64,000 nucleotides of DNA from Trinickia diaoshuihuensis (GCF_003390925.1 NZ_QUBS01000023.1:45976-109975), one strand, 5' to 3'. Counted from the first letter of the stretch, positions 45,361-55,975 are shown. Program-made: numbers and translations. The notes: a model not told the origin generated them from the letters alone.

Positions 45361-45789
45361 TTAGCGGGCCAGCGCTGCGGCTTGAATGGCACCGCCTAGT
45401 GCGGCGTTGTCGTAGGCTTGTCCTCCGATGCCCCAAGCGCCGTCGGCGGCATAAACGACATTGACCCACACGCGTTCGGGCACAATTCGGCCACCGGACG
45501 CCTGCGCGACGATCCGTGTCGCCCGTTCGACGAACCGGCGTTTCGAATCGGGCGACGCGAGGGCTACGGCGGGCAGCTTCAGCTCGACAAATGCCGCGAG
45601 CGCGGCAGCCCCGCCCGAGAAGATCCGGTTACGAGGCAGGGTGTGCAACGTTCCGACGACATTGGGGACCATGAACGCGTTATCTTGCAGCCCCTCGATG
45701 TCAAGCAAGGCATCCGTCAGTTCGGCAAATACCTTCGCCTCGGCCGCGGGATCGAGAATATTTTCGGGAACGGTGAGCGTGATCGGCAT
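45361..45789 (-). CDS. Tautomerase-superfamily protein
   Basis: The 142-residue protein begins MPITLTVPENILDP; after Met removal Pro becomes the N-terminal catalytic base of the 4-oxalocrotonate tautomerase / MIF fold. VWVNVVYAADGAWGIGGQ near the C-terminus matches the second half of the fold. It is divergent from a TetR gene, with shared operator-like repeats between them, and is probably its target. Substrate unknown. Confidence 0.84.
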   Translation of the reverse strand: MPITLTVPENILDPAAEAKVFAELTDALLDIEGLQDNAFMVPNVVGTLHTLPRNRIFSGGAAALAAFVELKLPAVALASPDSKRRFVERATRIVAQASGGRIVPERVWVNVVYAADGAWGIGGQAYDNAALGGAIQAAALAR

Positions 45790-45830
45790 GGCAATACCTC
45801 CAGTTGGGTTGACTGAGACATGTTATAAAT

Positions 45831-45883
45831 AGCGATCGCTCTCTATAAGATACATACCGATTGCTCTCTATTCAATAGAGAGC
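45831..45883. promoter_or_regulatory. TetR-type operators between tautomerase and regulator genes
   Basis: GCTCTCTATT-N-AATAGAGAGC (45863-45883) is a perfect 10-1-10 inverted repeat. The palindrome AGCGATCGCT (45831-45840), followed by CTCTAT, shares the GCTCTCTAT half-site 31 bases away. Both lie between the divergent starts. Confidence 0.7.
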
Positions 45884-45904
45884 ATGTACTCCGTAAGGTT
45901 TTTC

Positions 45905-46498
45905 ATGCGCTATTCGATCGAACACAAGCACGAGACCCGCGAGCGGATTTTGGATGCCGCCGCCCGGCTGTTTCGCCGCGAGGGCTATGGCGGAGCCGGC
46001 ATAGGCCCGTTGACGAAGGAGGCCGGTGTCACCAACGGCGCGTTCTATAGCCACTTCAAGTCGAAGAGCGAGGCGTTTCGCGCCGTGGTGCTATCGGGTA
46101 TGGCGCAGTTGAAAGACGCGATCGTGTCGCTCAAAGCGGAGCAGGGCGCGCGCTGGCGGCGTTCGTTCGTGAGCTTCTATCTCGGCCAGCGGCGCACCTG
46201 CGAGCTTGGCGAGAGTTGCGCGCTGCAGAGTTTGACGCCCGAGGTGATGCGAGCCGACGATGAGACGCGCGAGGCCTATGAGAAAATATTGTCGGCGGTC
46301 ATCGACGAAGTTTCATCGGGACTGAGCGACCTTCCCGGCGCCGATCATGGCGACCGCGCCATCGCGCTCCTTTCGTTGCTCGCGGGCGGAGTGACGCTCG
46401 CGCGGGCCGTGCGCGATCCGGCGGTGTCCGAGCGCATTGCGAATGCGGTTAGCCGTTACGCCACGGCTTTGGTCGACGCGCCGCCGCGTCGTGACTGA
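45905..46498 (+). CDS. TetR-family transcriptional regulator
   Basis: The 197-residue protein from 45905 (MRYSIEHKHETRERILDAAARLFRREGYGGAGIGPLTKEAGVTNGAFYSHFKSKSEAF) has a classical TetR helix-turn-helix. An in-frame start at 45884 adds seven residues but lies inside the operator, so 45905 is preferred. The C-terminal ligand domain contains CELGESCALQSL, typical of a TetR subfamily linked to aldehyde or quinone-like inducers (inference). Divergent from the tautomerase. Confidence 0.9.
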   Translation: MRYSIEHKHETRERILDAAARLFRREGYGGAGIGPLTKEAGVTNGAFYSHFKSKSEAFRAVVLSGMAQLKDAIVSLKAEQGARWRRSFVSFYLGQRRTCELGESCALQSLTPEVMRADDETREAYEKILSAVIDEVSSGLSDLPGADHGDRAIALLSLLAGGVTLARAVRDPAVSERIANAVSRYATALVDAPPRRD

Positions 46499-46559
46499 CG
46501 CGGCGAGGCACCACGGCTTTCACTCCCTATCACGACTACGAGAACAAAAAGAAAGCGCT

Positions 46560-47696
46560 ATGAAACGATCGCTCTGCATCCTTCTAAGCCTGCTCACCTC
46601 CTGCGTGGCCGGCGCGGTGCTCGGCGCGCCGGCCCTATCGTCGGATGTTGCGTTGGATGTGTCGCAGCCCTTCAGCGCACGCGCCATCGCTGCTGTCGGC
46701 GCTGAGCAGTATTGCGTGACGGGCGCTGTTTATCACGATGAGATCCCGAACGACAGCGCGATGGCTATGCTCGTCGATAGCCGGCGGCATCGCGTTTTAT
46801 GGAAGGCGGACATCCCTTTTGCGAAGGATCATTTCGAGAACGTCGCGACAGCGTGTTTGCGCGATGGGGATGCCTACTATGTGCTTACCGAGGAACACAC
46901 GGATTCCGTCGCGAACCGCAACCGAACCGAACTCGTCGTGAATCAGCTCTCGGCAACGGGAAAGCTCATCAAGCAACGGCGTATCGATATCGACGCGAAC
47001 GTATGGGCGAATCGGTTCGAGGCGAGCCCCGACGGATTGTCGATCGTGGGAGGAACGAGCACGCAATCGCTCGAGCAGGGCGGCAAACGAAGCGTGTTTC
47101 GGGCCGTGTTCGATCGCGATCTTACGCGCAGGCAATTGACGGTTTTGCCCACCGGCGCGTTCTCGAGCGACGCGAGCGCGAAGCTCGACGGCGACAGCCT
47201 TCGAATCGCGGGGCAATTCCTGCCGAACGAGGGCACGGCCGCCTCGTCGAACGACGGATATGCCGCCTCGAAAATCGATCTTCGCAAGGAGCGATATGTT
47301 TGGTCGACACCGGTCTATCCGTTGAAGACCGAAGCGGCGGATGCGATCTTTCTGCCGGACGGCCGTACGGCGTTCGTAGGCCTGAACGATCGACAGCAAA
47401 TCGTTTCGCTGCTCGATTCGTCGGGGCACGTGGCAAACCGGTTTGCCAAGCCGAAAGCGATCTGCGGTGTCGACGCGCTTGGAATCAAAGGCGGGGCGAT
47501 TCTTCAAGTCGTAGGAAAGTCGTGCAAGGACGACCATGCCACGTCGATGCTCGACATCGATTTGGCAACCGGCGATGTCACATCGCTGCGACAGGTAGGG
47601 GAAAACGCAAGCGGGACGCTGTTCGAGGACGATGCGCTCGTGATCGTCTCCGCGCCCGCGCGCGGCGGTGCGGTATTGCACCGCACGGCGCGTTGA
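46560..47696 (+). CDS. Secreted protein of unknown function, possible beta-propeller
   Basis: The 378-residue protein starts at 46560 with a signal peptide (MKRSLCILLSLLTSCVAGAVLGAP). The mature part is rich in beta-like alternating segments such as FEASPDGLSIVGGTSTQ, AIFLPDGRTAFVGLNDRQQIVSLLDSSGHV and ALVIVSAPARGGAVL, resembling propeller blades. No catalytic motif was recognised. It is followed at 140 bases by a small Pro/His-rich secreted protein. Confidence 0.75.
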   Translation: MKRSLCILLSLLTSCVAGAVLGAPALSSDVALDVSQPFSARAIAAVGAEQYCVTGAVYHDEIPNDSAMAMLVDSRRHRVLWKADIPFAKDHFENVATACLRDGDAYYVLTEEHTDSVANRNRTELVVNQLSATGKLIKQRRIDIDANVWANRFEASPDGLSIVGGTSTQSLEQGGKRSVFRAVFDRDLTRRQLTVLPTGAFSSDASAKLDGDSLRIAGQFLPNEGTAASSNDGYAASKIDLRKERYVWSTPVYPLKTEAADAIFLPDGRTAFVGLNDRQQIVSLLDSSGHVANRFAKPKAICGVDALGIKGGAILQVVGKSCKDDHATSMLDIDLATGDVTSLRQVGENASGTLFEDDALVIVSAPARGGAVLHRTAR

Positions 47697-47834
47697 GGGC
47701 CCGCCAGAGGCGCGTTTCGCGGCGAGGGGCCGTCGGGGATCTTCTGCAGCAACAGTTACAAGTTTGAAATACGCCTATCGAAGCGCGCGCGCTATAGTCT
47801 GTCCCAACCACGCTACGTATTCGAAGGTGAAACC

Positions 47835-48176
47835 ATGAAATCGCTTGTCCGTATCGTTTCGCTCGCCGCCGGCGCGCTTGCCGTCGGCGCTTCCACCTCG
47901 GCGATGGCGCGGGTGGACATCGGGGTTAACATCGGCATTCCCGCACCGGTCTACGTTGCGCCTGCCCCGGTTTACGCACCGCCGCCTCCGCCGCCGGTCG
48001 TCTATCAACCGGCTCCCGTGTACGTCGCGCCGGCCGTCGTGATCGGTTGGCATGGGGATCGGTACTGGGACGGCCGCCGGTGGTGGGATCGCGATGAATG
48101 GCGTCACCACGGCGGATGGGATCACGGGCGCGGCCACGGCTGGGGCCATGATCACGGCCATGGTTGGGACCATTGA
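47835..48176 (+). CDS. Small secreted Pro- and His/Trp-rich protein
   Basis: The 113-residue protein has a signal peptide (MKSLVRIVSLAAGALAVGASTSAMA), a Pro/Val/Tyr-rich centre (APVYVAPAPVYAPPPPPP) and a His/Gly/Trp/Asp-rich tail (RWWDRDEWRHHGGWDHGRGHGWGHDHGHGWDH). Similar proteins are common in Burkholderia and are of unknown role; the His-rich tail could bind metal. The gene ends near a bidirectional terminator. Confidence 0.8.
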   Translation: MKSLVRIVSLAAGALAVGASTSAMARVDIGVNIGIPAPVYVAPAPVYAPPPPPPVVYQPAPVYVAPAVVIGWHGDRYWDGRRWWDRDEWRHHGGWDHGRGHGWGHDHGHGWDH

Positions 48177-48257
48177 GATCGTTTGACGATCGATCAGGAC
48201 ACCTAACCTAACGAGGGGCAATCGGCAAAGCGCCGCTTAAAGCTACGAGACGACAAA

Positions 48258-48299
48258 CAAAAACCGCCTGCCGGCATTTGCCGCAAGGCGGTTTTTTGT
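48258..48299. terminator. Bidirectional intrinsic terminator
   Basis: AAAACCGCCT and AAGGCGGTTTTTT frame an inner TGCCGGCATTTGCCGCA hairpin. A/T runs on both sides let it serve the plus-strand Pro/His-rich gene and the minus-strand fabI. Confidence 0.8.
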
Positions 48300-48351
48300 T
48301 GCCGGTGTCCCGGCGAGGGCGCGCCGTTTCCGGCGAGCCGCGTGAGGCGGT

Positions 48352-49146
48352 TTACTCGGCCGCTTCGGGCACCATTCCGCCGACGACCGTGCTGAAGCCG
48401 CTATCGACGTGCATGACTTCGGCCGTCACGCCGCTTGCCAAATCCGACAGCAGGAACGCCGCCGCATTGCCCACTTGCTCGATCGTCACGTTGCGCTTGA
48501 GCGGTGCGTTCGCTTCGACGAAATCGAGGATTTTGCCGAAGCCCTTGATGCCGCTCGCGGCCAACGTCTTGATCGGACCGGCCGAGATCGCGTTCACGCG
48601 CATCCCCTTGGGGCCGACCGAGGTGGCCATGTAGCGCACGCAGGCTTCGAGCGCGGCCTTTGCCACGCCCATCGTGTTGTAGTTCGGGATGACCTTTTCC
48701 GCGCCGAGGTACGACAGCGTGAGCAGCGATGCGCTATCCGACAGCAGCGGCAGGGCGGCCTTGGCGAGGGCGGCGAAGCTATAAGCGGAGATGTCGTGGG
48801 CGATGCGGAAGTTTTCGCGCGTCATGCCTTCGAGGAAATCGCCTGCGATCGCCTCGCGCGGCGCGAAGCCGATCGAGTGCACGAGGCCGTCGAACTTCGG
48901 CCAGTGCTGGCCCAGCGAGGCGAACAGCGCTTCGATTTGCGCGTCGTCGGCGACGTCGCACGGAAACACGAGTTCGCTGCCGAATTCCGCGGCGAATTCG
49001 GTGATGCGGTCTTTGAAGCGATCGCCGACATACGTGAAAGCGAGCTCGGCGCCTTCGCGCTTGCATGCTTGCGCGATGCCGTAGGCGATCGAGCGGTTCG
49101 AGAGCAGACCGGTCAGCAAAATACGTTTTCCAGCGAGAAAGCCCAT
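48352..49146 (-). CDS. fabI: Enoyl-ACP reductase FabI
   Basis: This 264-residue NADH-dependent enzyme does the last step of each fatty acid elongation cycle. It starts [27 protein letters not shown] (Rossmann binding). The catalytic Tyr-x6-Lys appears in [14 protein letters not shown], with the upstream LSYLGAEK stretch. The 49287 extension overlaps the divergent ABC gene's leader. FabI is the target of triclosan-like inhibitors. Confidence 0.96.
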   Translation of the reverse strand: MGFLAGKRILLTGLLSNRSIAYGIAQACKREGAELAFTYVGDRFKDRITEFAAEFGSELVFPCDVADDAQIEALFASLGQHWPKFDGLVHSIGFAPREAIAGDFLEGMTRENFRIAHDISAYSFAALAKAALPLLSDSASLLTLSYLGAEKVIPNYNTMGVAKAALEACVRYMATSVGPKGMRVNAISAGPIKTLAASGIKGFGKILDFVEANAPLKRNVTIEQVGNAAAFLLSDLASGVTAEVMHVDSGFSTVVGGMVPEAAE

Positions 49147-49256
49147 GAATTCTCCTAGCGTTATCGGTGCCTCGCGCCGTGCGCGGATACGCGGCACGCC
49201 GGTGGCGGGTACGGGTTTGGGTAGAATTCTCTCACATTGCCACTTCCAAACTCCCG

Positions 49257-51161
49257 ATGAAGGCGACGACGATTGCCCGACGCTCACCCGCGCCGCGCCG
49301 AGAGCGTAAGCTCGGCGCCCGGCACGCTCTCTTGCTCTGCTGTCTCGCCTGGTTGCTCGGCGTTAGCGCGCCGGCCCACGCCGTTTATGCGATCGCGCAG
49401 TTCGGCGAGCCGAAATATCCGCCCGATTTCAAGCATTTCGACTATGTGAACCCCGATGCGCCCAAAGGCGGCACGCTCGTGCTCGCCAATCCGAGCCGGC
49501 TCACGAGCTTCGACAAGTTCAATCCGTTCACGATGCGAGGCAATACGGCGCCTGGCATCGACTTGCTGTTCGAAAGCTTGACGACGGGCAGCAGCGACGA
49601 GGTCGCCTCGGCTTACGGACTCTTGGCCGACGATATCCGGATCGCGCCGGACCGGCTGTCCGCGACGTTTCATATCAATCCGCGCGCGCGCTTTTCGAAT
49701 GGCGACGCGGTGACGGCCGGCGACGTCAAATACTCGTTCGATACGCTCAAAAGCCCGCAAGCCGCGCCGCAGTTCGCCGCGTTCTATAGCGAGATCGAAC
49801 GCGCGGTCGTCGTCGATCCGGCCACAATCCGCTTTGATTTCCGGCAGCCGAACCGCGAGCTGCCCTTGATCGCGGGCGCGATTCCGGTTTTCTCGCGCAA
49901 ATGGGGCCTCAAACCGGACGGCACGCATGTGCCGCTCGATCAATTGGCATTTCAGGAGCCGATCGGCAGCGGCCCTTATCTGATCGACCGGTACGACGGC
50001 GGCCATACGATCACCTATCGCCGCAACCCGTCGTATTGGGGCGCGTCGTTGCCGGTGCGCGTCGGCACCGATAACTTCGACTACATTACCTACAAGCTCT
50101 ACGCCGATAGCACGGCGCGGCTCGAGGGGTTCAAGGCGGGCGAGTACGACGCGCTCGTCGAATATGTCGCGCGTAATTGGGCCCGGCGCGACGTGGGCAA
50201 GCGTTTCGACGACGGCGAGCTGATCAAGCACGAGTTTCGCCAGCACAACGGCGCGGGCATGCAGGGTCTCGTGATGAACCTGCGCCGCCCGCTGTTCAAG
50301 GACGTGCGCGTGCGCAAGGCGCTCGACCTCGCTTTCGACTTCGAGTGGCTGAACCGGCAACTGTTTTTCGGCGCCTATACACGGCTCGACAGTTACTTCG
50401 CCGATAGCCCGCTGCAAGCCACGGGGATGCCGAGCGCGGGTGAGCTGGCGATATTGAACCCGCTGCGCGCCCAACTCGATCCGGCCGTGTTCGGGCCCAT
50501 GACCGTGCAGCCCAATACGGATCCGCCGGGCTCGCTGCGCGCCAATCTTCTGCAAGCGCGACAGTTGCTGGAGCAGGCCGGCTGGCATTACCGCGACGGC
50601 GCGCTGCGCAACGCGCAAGGACAGCCGTTTCGCTTCGAGATCCTCGACGACTCCGGGCAAAGCGCAGCCACCGCCCCGATCATGAGCGCCTATATTCGCA
50701 ATCTGAGCAAACTCGGTATCGAAGCCTCTTATCGCGCGGTCGATTTCGCGTTGATCCAAAAGCGCTACGACGCGTTCGAATTCGATATGACGATGCTGCG
50801 TTACCCCGGCGTGCAGGTGCCGGGCACCGAACAGGTGTCGCGCTTCGGCAGTCAATCGGCAGACCAGCAAGGTTCGGACAATCTGATGGGCGTGAAGTCG
50901 CCGGCCATCGACGCGATCTTGCGCTCGCTCGTTCACGCTCAGACGAAGGAGCAACTCGTCGATACGGCGCGCGCGCTCGACCGTGTGCTCATGCACGGCT
51001 ATTACGTCGTGCCGCAGTGGTACAGCGCCACGCATCGCATTGCCTATAAACGCGCGTTGCGCTACCCGGCCACGCTGCCGCTGTACTATTCGGCGGAAGA
51101 TTGGATCGTCTCGACGTGGTGGTTCGCGCCGTCTCCGGGCGGTGGCGCGGCAGCGCGTTGA
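49257..51161 (+). CDS. yejA: YejA-type peptide ABC transporter, substrate-binding protein
   Basis: The 634-residue periplasmic binding protein of the family-5 (oligopeptide/microcin C) type. A positively charged start and hydrophobic core ([20 protein letters not shown]) form a signal peptide. Body motifs: [49 protein letters not shown] and [28 protein letters not shown]. First gene of a four-gene operon with yejB, yejE and yejF. Confidence 0.92.
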   Translation: MKATTIARRSPAPRRERKLGARHALLLCCLAWLLGVSAPAHAVYAIAQFGEPKYPPDFKHFDYVNPDAPKGGTLVLANPSRLTSFDKFNPFTMRGNTAPGIDLLFESLTTGSSDEVASAYGLLADDIRIAPDRLSATFHINPRARFSNGDAVTAGDVKYSFDTLKSPQAAPQFAAFYSEIERAVVVDPATIRFDFRQPNRELPLIAGAIPVFSRKWGLKPDGTHVPLDQLAFQEPIGSGPYLIDRYDGGHTITYRRNPSYWGASLPVRVGTDNFDYITYKLYADSTARLEGFKAGEYDALVEYVARNWARRDVGKRFDDGELIKHEFRQHNGAGMQGLVMNLRRPLFKDVRVRKALDLAFDFEWLNRQLFFGAYTRLDSYFADSPLQATGMPSAGELAILNPLRAQLDPAVFGPMTVQPNTDPPGSLRANLLQARQLLEQAGWHYRDGALRNAQGQPFRFEILDDSGQSAATAPIMSAYIRNLSKLGIEASYRAVDFALIQKRYDAFEFDMTMLRYPGVQVPGTEQVSRFGSQSADQQGSDNLMGVKSPAIDAILRSLVHAQTKEQLVDTARALDRVLMHGYYVVPQWYSATHRIAYKRALRYPATLPLYYSAEDWIVSTWWFAPSPGGGAAAR

Positions 51162-51226
51162 TCGGGGGCTGCGGCGCGTCGCGTTGCCGCCTCGCTAGAT
51201 ATTTGCTCATCCACGGGTGTTCGATT

Positions 51227-52273
51227 ATGTGGAGCTACATCCTCAAACGATTGCTGCTGATGATTCCGACGCTGCTCGGCGTGCTGACGGTGACGTTCGT
51301 CGTCATTCAGTTCGTGCCGGGCGGGCCCGTCGAGCAAGCGGCCTACGAGTTGCGCAAGGGCACGCAGATGGAAGGGCAGGCGCCGCCCTTCGGCTTGCGC
51401 GCGCATTCTGGGGTCGACGCTCAGCAGCTCGCGCAACTGAAGGCGCTGTACGGCTTCGATAAGCCGCCGCTGACACGCTATGGGCTCATGCTGTCGCGGT
51501 TCGCCCGCTTCGATCTGGGGCAGAGCTACTTTCATCATCAGAGCGTCTGGTCGCTCGTCGTCTCGAAGCTGCCCGTCTCGATCAGCATCGGATTGTGGAC
51601 GTTCTTTCTGACCTATCTGATCTCCGTGCCGCTCGGAATCGCCAAGGCGATTCGTAACGGCTCGCCGTTCGACGTCGCGACGAGCCTCGTCGTGCTCGTC
51701 GGTTATGCGATTCCCGGTTTCGTGCTGGGCGTGTTGCTGCTCGTGCTGTTCGGCGGCGGCACGTTCTTGCAGATTTTCCCGCTGCGCGGCTTGGTTTCGG
51801 ACAACTTCGCGCAGTTGAGCGTGCCGGGCAAGATCGTCGATTACCTATGGCACATCGCACTGCCCGTGACCGCCTCGGTCGTCGGCAGCTTCGCCGTGGT
51901 GACGATGTTGACCAAGAACGCCTTTCTCGACGAGATCAAGAAGCAATACGTGCTGACCGCACGCGCCAAAGGCTTGAGCGAAAAGCGCGTGCTATGGAAG
52001 CACGTGTTCCGCAATGCGATGCTGCCGCTCGTGGTCGGCTTTCCGGCCGCGTTCATCGGCGCGTTTTTCACGGGGAGCCTACTGATCGAGACGCTGTTTT
52101 CGCTCGATGGTCTCGGCCTGCTTTCGTACGAATCGGTCGTGCGCCGCGACTATCCCGTCGTGCTCGGCACACTGTATCTCTTCACGCTGATCGGGCTCGC
52201 GACGAAGCTCATTTCCGACTTGTGCTACGTCTGGGTCGATCCGCGCATTCAATTCGAACGACTGGAGCGCTAA
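51227..52273 (+). CDS. yejB: YejB-type ABC transporter permease
   Basis: The 348-residue inner-membrane permease begins MWSYILKRLLLMIPTLLGVLTVTF and has about six hydrophobic segments. The ABC-coupling EAA loop is visible (QYVLTARAKGLSEKRVLWKHVFRNAMLPLV). The long soluble loop after helix 1 is typical of YejB. The ATG at 51227 is 65 bases after the yejA stop; the earlier in-frame start (51101) overlaps yejA and is rejected. Confidence 0.93.
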   Translation: MWSYILKRLLLMIPTLLGVLTVTFVVIQFVPGGPVEQAAYELRKGTQMEGQAPPFGLRAHSGVDAQQLAQLKALYGFDKPPLTRYGLMLSRFARFDLGQSYFHHQSVWSLVVSKLPVSISIGLWTFFLTYLISVPLGIAKAIRNGSPFDVATSLVVLVGYAIPGFVLGVLLLVLFGGGTFLQIFPLRGLVSDNFAQLSVPGKIVDYLWHIALPVTASVVGSFAVVTMLTKNAFLDEIKKQYVLTARAKGLSEKRVLWKHVFRNAMLPLVVGFPAAFIGAFFTGSLLIETLFSLDGLGLLSYESVVRRDYPVVLGTLYLFTLIGLATKLISDLCYVWVDPRIQFERLER

Positions 52274-52275
52274 CG

Positions 52276-53388
52276 TTGAGTCAAGCCCGCCCTCGTACCG
52301 AGGCCGATGCCGTGGCGCGTAGCGCGCGGCCTAGCGTCCTCGCCTCGCGCTCGCCGATGCGGCGCGTTTGGCAACGCTTCAAGGCGCAACGTCTCGGTTA
52401 TTGGAGCTTCGTGCTGTTCGTGCTCGCCTTCGCCGCGAGTTTGGCCGGCCCGCTATGGTCCAACGACAAGCCGCTCGTCGTTCGTTACGACGGCCACTAC
52501 TATTTTCCGATCGTGAAAACCTACGCCGAGACCGCGTTCGGCGGGGATTTCCCGACGCCGGCCGATTACCTCGATCCATATGTGCGGCAGCGCCTCGCAT
52601 CGCCGGGCAACTTCGCGATCTATCCGCCGAACCATTACTACTACGACACGCTGAACTACTTCTCGCGCGAAGCCAATCCGGCGCCGCCCTCGCGTGAGAA
52701 TTGGCTCGGCACCGACGCCCAAGGGCGCGACGTGTTCGCGCGACTTCTATACGGCTTCCGCGTATCGGTGGAGTTCGCGCTCGTGCTGACGCTGATCGGA
52801 AGCGTACTCGGCATCGCGGCGGGCGCCGTGCAGGGCTACTTCGGCGGCCGCATCGATATCGTGGGGCAACGCCTGATCGAGATCTGGAGCGCATTGCCCG
52901 AACTGTATCTGCTCATCATCTTCGCCTCGATCTTCGAGCCGAGTTTGCTGCTGCTCGTCGTCTTGTTGTCGCTGTTCGGGTGGATCGGCTTGTCCGATTA
53001 CGTGCGCGCCGAATGCCTGCGCAACCGATCGCAGGACTACGTGCGCGCCGCGCGTGCGATCGGCCTGTCGAATTGGCAGATCATCTGGCGCCACGTCTTG
53101 CCGAACAGCATGACGCCGGTCATCACGTTCCTGCCGTTCCGCATGAGCGGATCGATTCTCGCTCTCACGAGCCTCGACTTCCTCGGCTTGGGGGTACCGG
53201 CGCCCACGCCGAGCCTCGGGGAGTTGCTCTCCGAGGGAAAGGCGAACCTCGATGCGTGGTGGATCTCGCTGTCGACGTTCGGCGTACTGGTCGCCACTTT
53301 ACTGCTGCTGACGTTCATGGGCGATGCGCTGCGCAACGCGCTGGATACGCGTATTGCGCAAGCGATGCGCGCGGGAGGCAATCAATGA
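52276..53388 (+). CDS. yejE: YejE-type ABC transporter permease
   Basis: The 370-residue permease starts at TTG two bases after the yejB stop (an ATG at 52357 is the alternative). The first helix follows RVWQRFKAQRLGYWSFVLFVLAFAASL; the long periplasmic loop has YPPNHYYYDTLNY and ENWLGTDAQGRDVFARLLYGFRVS. The EAA loop reads SQDYVRAARAIGLSNWQIIWRHVLPNSM. Overlaps yejF by four bases. Confidence 0.92.
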   Translation: MSQARPRTEADAVARSARPSVLASRSPMRRVWQRFKAQRLGYWSFVLFVLAFAASLAGPLWSNDKPLVVRYDGHYYFPIVKTYAETAFGGDFPTPADYLDPYVRQRLASPGNFAIYPPNHYYYDTLNYFSREANPAPPSRENWLGTDAQGRDVFARLLYGFRVSVEFALVLTLIGSVLGIAAGAVQGYFGGRIDIVGQRLIEIWSALPELYLLIIFASIFEPSLLLLVVLLSLFGWIGLSDYVRAECLRNRSQDYVRAARAIGLSNWQIIWRHVLPNSMTPVITFLPFRMSGSILALTSLDFLGLGVPAPTPSLGELLSEGKANLDAWWISLSTFGVLVATLLLLTFMGDALRNALDTRIAQAMRAGGNQ

Positions 53389-55022
53389 GTACGCAGGCGA
53401 CGACGCAAGAGGCGCACGGTACCGCGGGCGCCGCGCTGCTCGAACTGGAGCATCTGCGCGTGACGTTCGGCGAGACGGTGGCCGTCGACGACCTGACGTT
53501 CTCGATCGGGCAGGGCGAGCGCGTCGCGCTCGTGGGCGAGTCGGGGTCGGGCAAGACCGTCACGGCGCTCGCGATCCTGCGGCTGCTCAGCGAGGCCCGC
53601 GTGACGGGGGCGATCCGGTTCGCGGGGGAGGACGTGCTCGGCAAGAGCGAGCGGGCGATGCAGGGCCTGCGCGGCTCGGACATCGCGATGATCTTTCAGG
53701 AGCCGATGACGGCGCTCAATCCGCTGTTTACGATCGGCGAGCAGATTGCCGAGACGATCGTCGCGCACGAGGGCGTCTCGCCGCAGGAAGGCCGCCTGCG
53801 CGCCGTGGCGCTGCTGGCCCGAACCGGCGTGACGGAGCCCGAAAAGCGGGTGCTGAGCTATCCGCACCAGCTCTCGGGCGGTCAGCGCCAACGGGCGATG
53901 ATCGCGATGGCCCTCGCTTGCCGTCCGCGTCTATTGCTCGCCGACGAGCCCACCACGGCGCTCGACGTCACGATTCGCGCGCAAATCGTCGATTTGCTCC
54001 TCGAAATCCAGCGCGACGAAGCGAAAAAACGCGGCATGGCCGTGCTCTTGATTACGCACGATCTCAATTTGGTCCGGCGGTTCGCCCAGCGCGTGGCGGT
54101 GATGGAGCACGGCGTACTCGTGGAAAGCGGCCCGGTGGAGCGCATCTTCGAAGCGCCGCAGCACCCGTACACGCAACGGCTCATTGCGAGCCGGCCCCGT
54201 CGTCAGGTCACGCCGGTACTGCCGATCGCCCCCGTGCTGCTCGATGCGCGCGAGGTATCGGTGTCGTTCCCGGCGAAAGCGGCCGGTATTCGCGGCTGGT
54301 TTCGGCCGGAGCGTTTCGAAGCGGTCTCGAAAGCCTCGCTCGATGTGCGGCAAGGCGAGACGCTCGGCGTAGTGGGCGAGTCGGGCTCGGGCAAATCGAC
54401 GCTGGCAATGGCGCTGCTCGGTCTGCAACGCACGGTGGGCGGCTCGATCGAGTTCCAAGGGCGGCCGCTTTCGAGCTACCGGGGACGTGAGCAGACCGCG
54501 TTGCGCTCGAACATGCAGGTCGTGTTTCAAGACCCGTTCAGTTCGCTCTCGCCCCGGCAGACGATCGAGCGCATCGTGGGCGAGGGGCTCGCGCTGCATC
54601 GGCCCGAACTCGATGCGGCAGCCCGGCGCGAGAAGGTCATCGCGGTGCTGCGCGAAGTGGGGATCGACCGCACGGCGCTCGCGCGGTACCCGCATGAGTT
54701 CTCGGGCGGCCAGCGGCAACGGATCGCGATTGCGCGCGCCCTGGTGCTGGAGCCGCGTCTATTGGTGTTGGATGAGCCGACGAGCGCGCTCGACGTCTCG
54801 ATTCAGCAGCAGGTTCTGACCCTGCTCTCATCGCTTCAACACAAATACAACCTCGGTTTCGTATTCATCAGTCATGACTTGGCGGTGATCGGGGCCATGG
54901 CTCATCGCGTTGCGGTGATGCAAAACGGGGTCATCGTCGAAACGGGCGACGTGGAAAAAATTTTCTCCAATGCGGCCCATCCGTATACGCGAAAACTCTT
55001 GGATGCGAGCTTGCAAGGGTGA
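53385..55022 (+). CDS. yejF: YejF-type ABC transporter, double ATPase
   Basis: This 545-residue protein has two tandem ABC ATPase domains. Domain 1: [42 protein letters not shown]. Domain 2: [47 protein letters not shown]. It powers uptake of peptides by YejBE; in E. coli the system also imports microcin C. The ATG at 53385 overlaps the yejE stop (ATGA), so it is the coupled last gene. Confidence 0.95.
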   Translation: MSTQATTQEAHGTAGAALLELEHLRVTFGETVAVDDLTFSIGQGERVALVGESGSGKTVTALAILRLLSEARVTGAIRFAGEDVLGKSERAMQGLRGSDIAMIFQEPMTALNPLFTIGEQIAETIVAHEGVSPQEGRLRAVALLARTGVTEPEKRVLSYPHQLSGGQRQRAMIAMALACRPRLLLADEPTTALDVTIRAQIVDLLLEIQRDEAKKRGMAVLLITHDLNLVRRFAQRVAVMEHGVLVESGPVERIFEAPQHPYTQRLIASRPRRQVTPVLPIAPVLLDAREVSVSFPAKAAGIRGWFRPERFEAVSKASLDVRQGETLGVVGESGSGKSTLAMALLGLQRTVGGSIEFQGRPLSSYRGREQTALRSNMQVVFQDPFSSLSPRQTIERIVGEGLALHRPELDAAARREKVIAVLREVGIDRTALARYPHEFSGGQRQRIAIARALVLEPRLLVLDEPTSALDVSIQQQVLTLLSSLQHKYNLGFVFISHDLAVIGAMAHRVAVMQNGVIVETGDVEKIFSNAAHPYTRKLLDASLQG

Positions 55023-55068
55023 ATAACGGCAATTATGACGGTACCCCGATTGTTTTTTTTAATTTGTT

Positions 55069-55097
55069 TTGACAATCGGTTACATCGTGGCTAGTAT
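55069..55097 (+). promoter_or_regulatory. Promoter of the NlpC/P60 gene
   Basis: TTGACA (55069-55074), 17-base spacer and TAGTAT (55092-55097), 50 bases before the ATG at 55148. A T-rich tract just upstream may act as an UP element or end the yej transcript. Confidence 0.6.
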
Positions 55098-55147
55098 CGT
55101 CCAAACTTTTCGCAGTTCTCTGATTCTTAAGCAAAACCTACCGACCA

Positions 55148-55873
55148 ATGCAGCACCGATATTTTGCCCAGGCTTGCACGCGCGTCGTCGCCGGGATGTT
55201 CATTGGCGTGTTGATGACGGCAACTGCCGCCGCGTTCGCAGACGAAACGAGCAGTTCCCAGCAGATCGCTTCCCCCATTCCGGCTCACCTCGAGTCGGAT
55301 GTCTCGTCCTCCTCTCTCGCTTCAAGCACGAGTAACGTCCAAGCCGCGGATACGTCCACGAGCGGCCGCGCCAGGGCATTCCTGTCGGGTGTCGCGGGCA
55401 AGGCCGGCGACGTCGTCGTCGGCGCGCTCAATATGATCGGCGTGCGTTACCGCTGGGGCGGCAGCTCGCCCGATTCGGGGCTCGACTGCAGCGGCTTCGT
55501 GCGCTACGTATTTCAAGATACGCTCGGACTGGCGCTGCCGCGCCGCGCCGAAGAGATGAGCCGGGTGGGCGAAAAGGTCCGGATGGCCGATCTGAAACCG
55601 GGCGATCTCGTCTTCTTCAACACGATGCGCCGCACGTTCTCGCACGTCGGCATCTACATCGGCGGCAACAAGTTCGTGCATTCGCCCTCGACGGGCAGCA
55701 CGATCCGTGTCGACGATCTCGATGACGGCTATTGGGAAAAGCGCTTCACGGGCGCGCGCCGGATCGAAACGCAGTTTCCGATGAAGGCCGAGGATCTGCG
55801 CAAACGCGTGAGCGCGACGATCGGCGGCGACGCGTCCGGCGGCGGCGACGCCGGCGGTATCGGCGCCAACTGA
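55148..55873 (+). CDS. NlpC/P60 family peptidoglycan hydrolase
   Basis: The 241-residue exported endopeptidase has a signal peptide (VVAGMFIGVLMTATAAAFA), a Ser/Thr-rich linker, then the NlpC/P60 domain: IGVRYRWGGSSPDSGLDCSGFVRYVFQD (nucleophile C114), TFSHVGIYIGGNKFVHSPS (His residues). It cleaves D-gamma-Glu-diaminopimelate bonds in cell wall stem peptides. A Gly-rich tail ends the protein. A terminator hairpin (55951-55975) follows. Confidence 0.92.
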   Translation: MQHRYFAQACTRVVAGMFIGVLMTATAAAFADETSSSQQIASPIPAHLESDVSSSSLASSTSNVQAADTSTSGRARAFLSGVAGKAGDVVVGALNMIGVRYRWGGSSPDSGLDCSGFVRYVFQDTLGLALPRRAEEMSRVGEKVRMADLKPGDLVFFNTMRRTFSHVGIYIGGNKFVHSPSTGSTIRVDDLDDGYWEKRFTGARRIETQFPMKAEDLRKRVSATIGGDASGGGDAGGIGAN

Positions 55874-55950
55874 CGCTCGAATTACCAAGCGAATCTCCAA
55901 GCATCCCCGCGCTTGGCTAGCGAAGCCCGGTTCCGCGGCTCGCATAAAGG

Positions 55951-55975
55951 AAAGCCCGCTCGTGAAGCGGGCTTT
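55951..55975. terminator. Terminator after NlpC/P60 gene
   Basis: AAAGCCCGCT and AGCGGGCTTT form a perfect 10-bp stem around CGTGA. T-rich on the plus side, A-rich on the other, so it may also serve the converging patatin gene. Confidence 0.75.

Noticed and set aside
49284..51035. 583-codon open frame opposite yejA
   Set aside because: Shadow of the binding-protein gene; Arg-rich and no domain signature.
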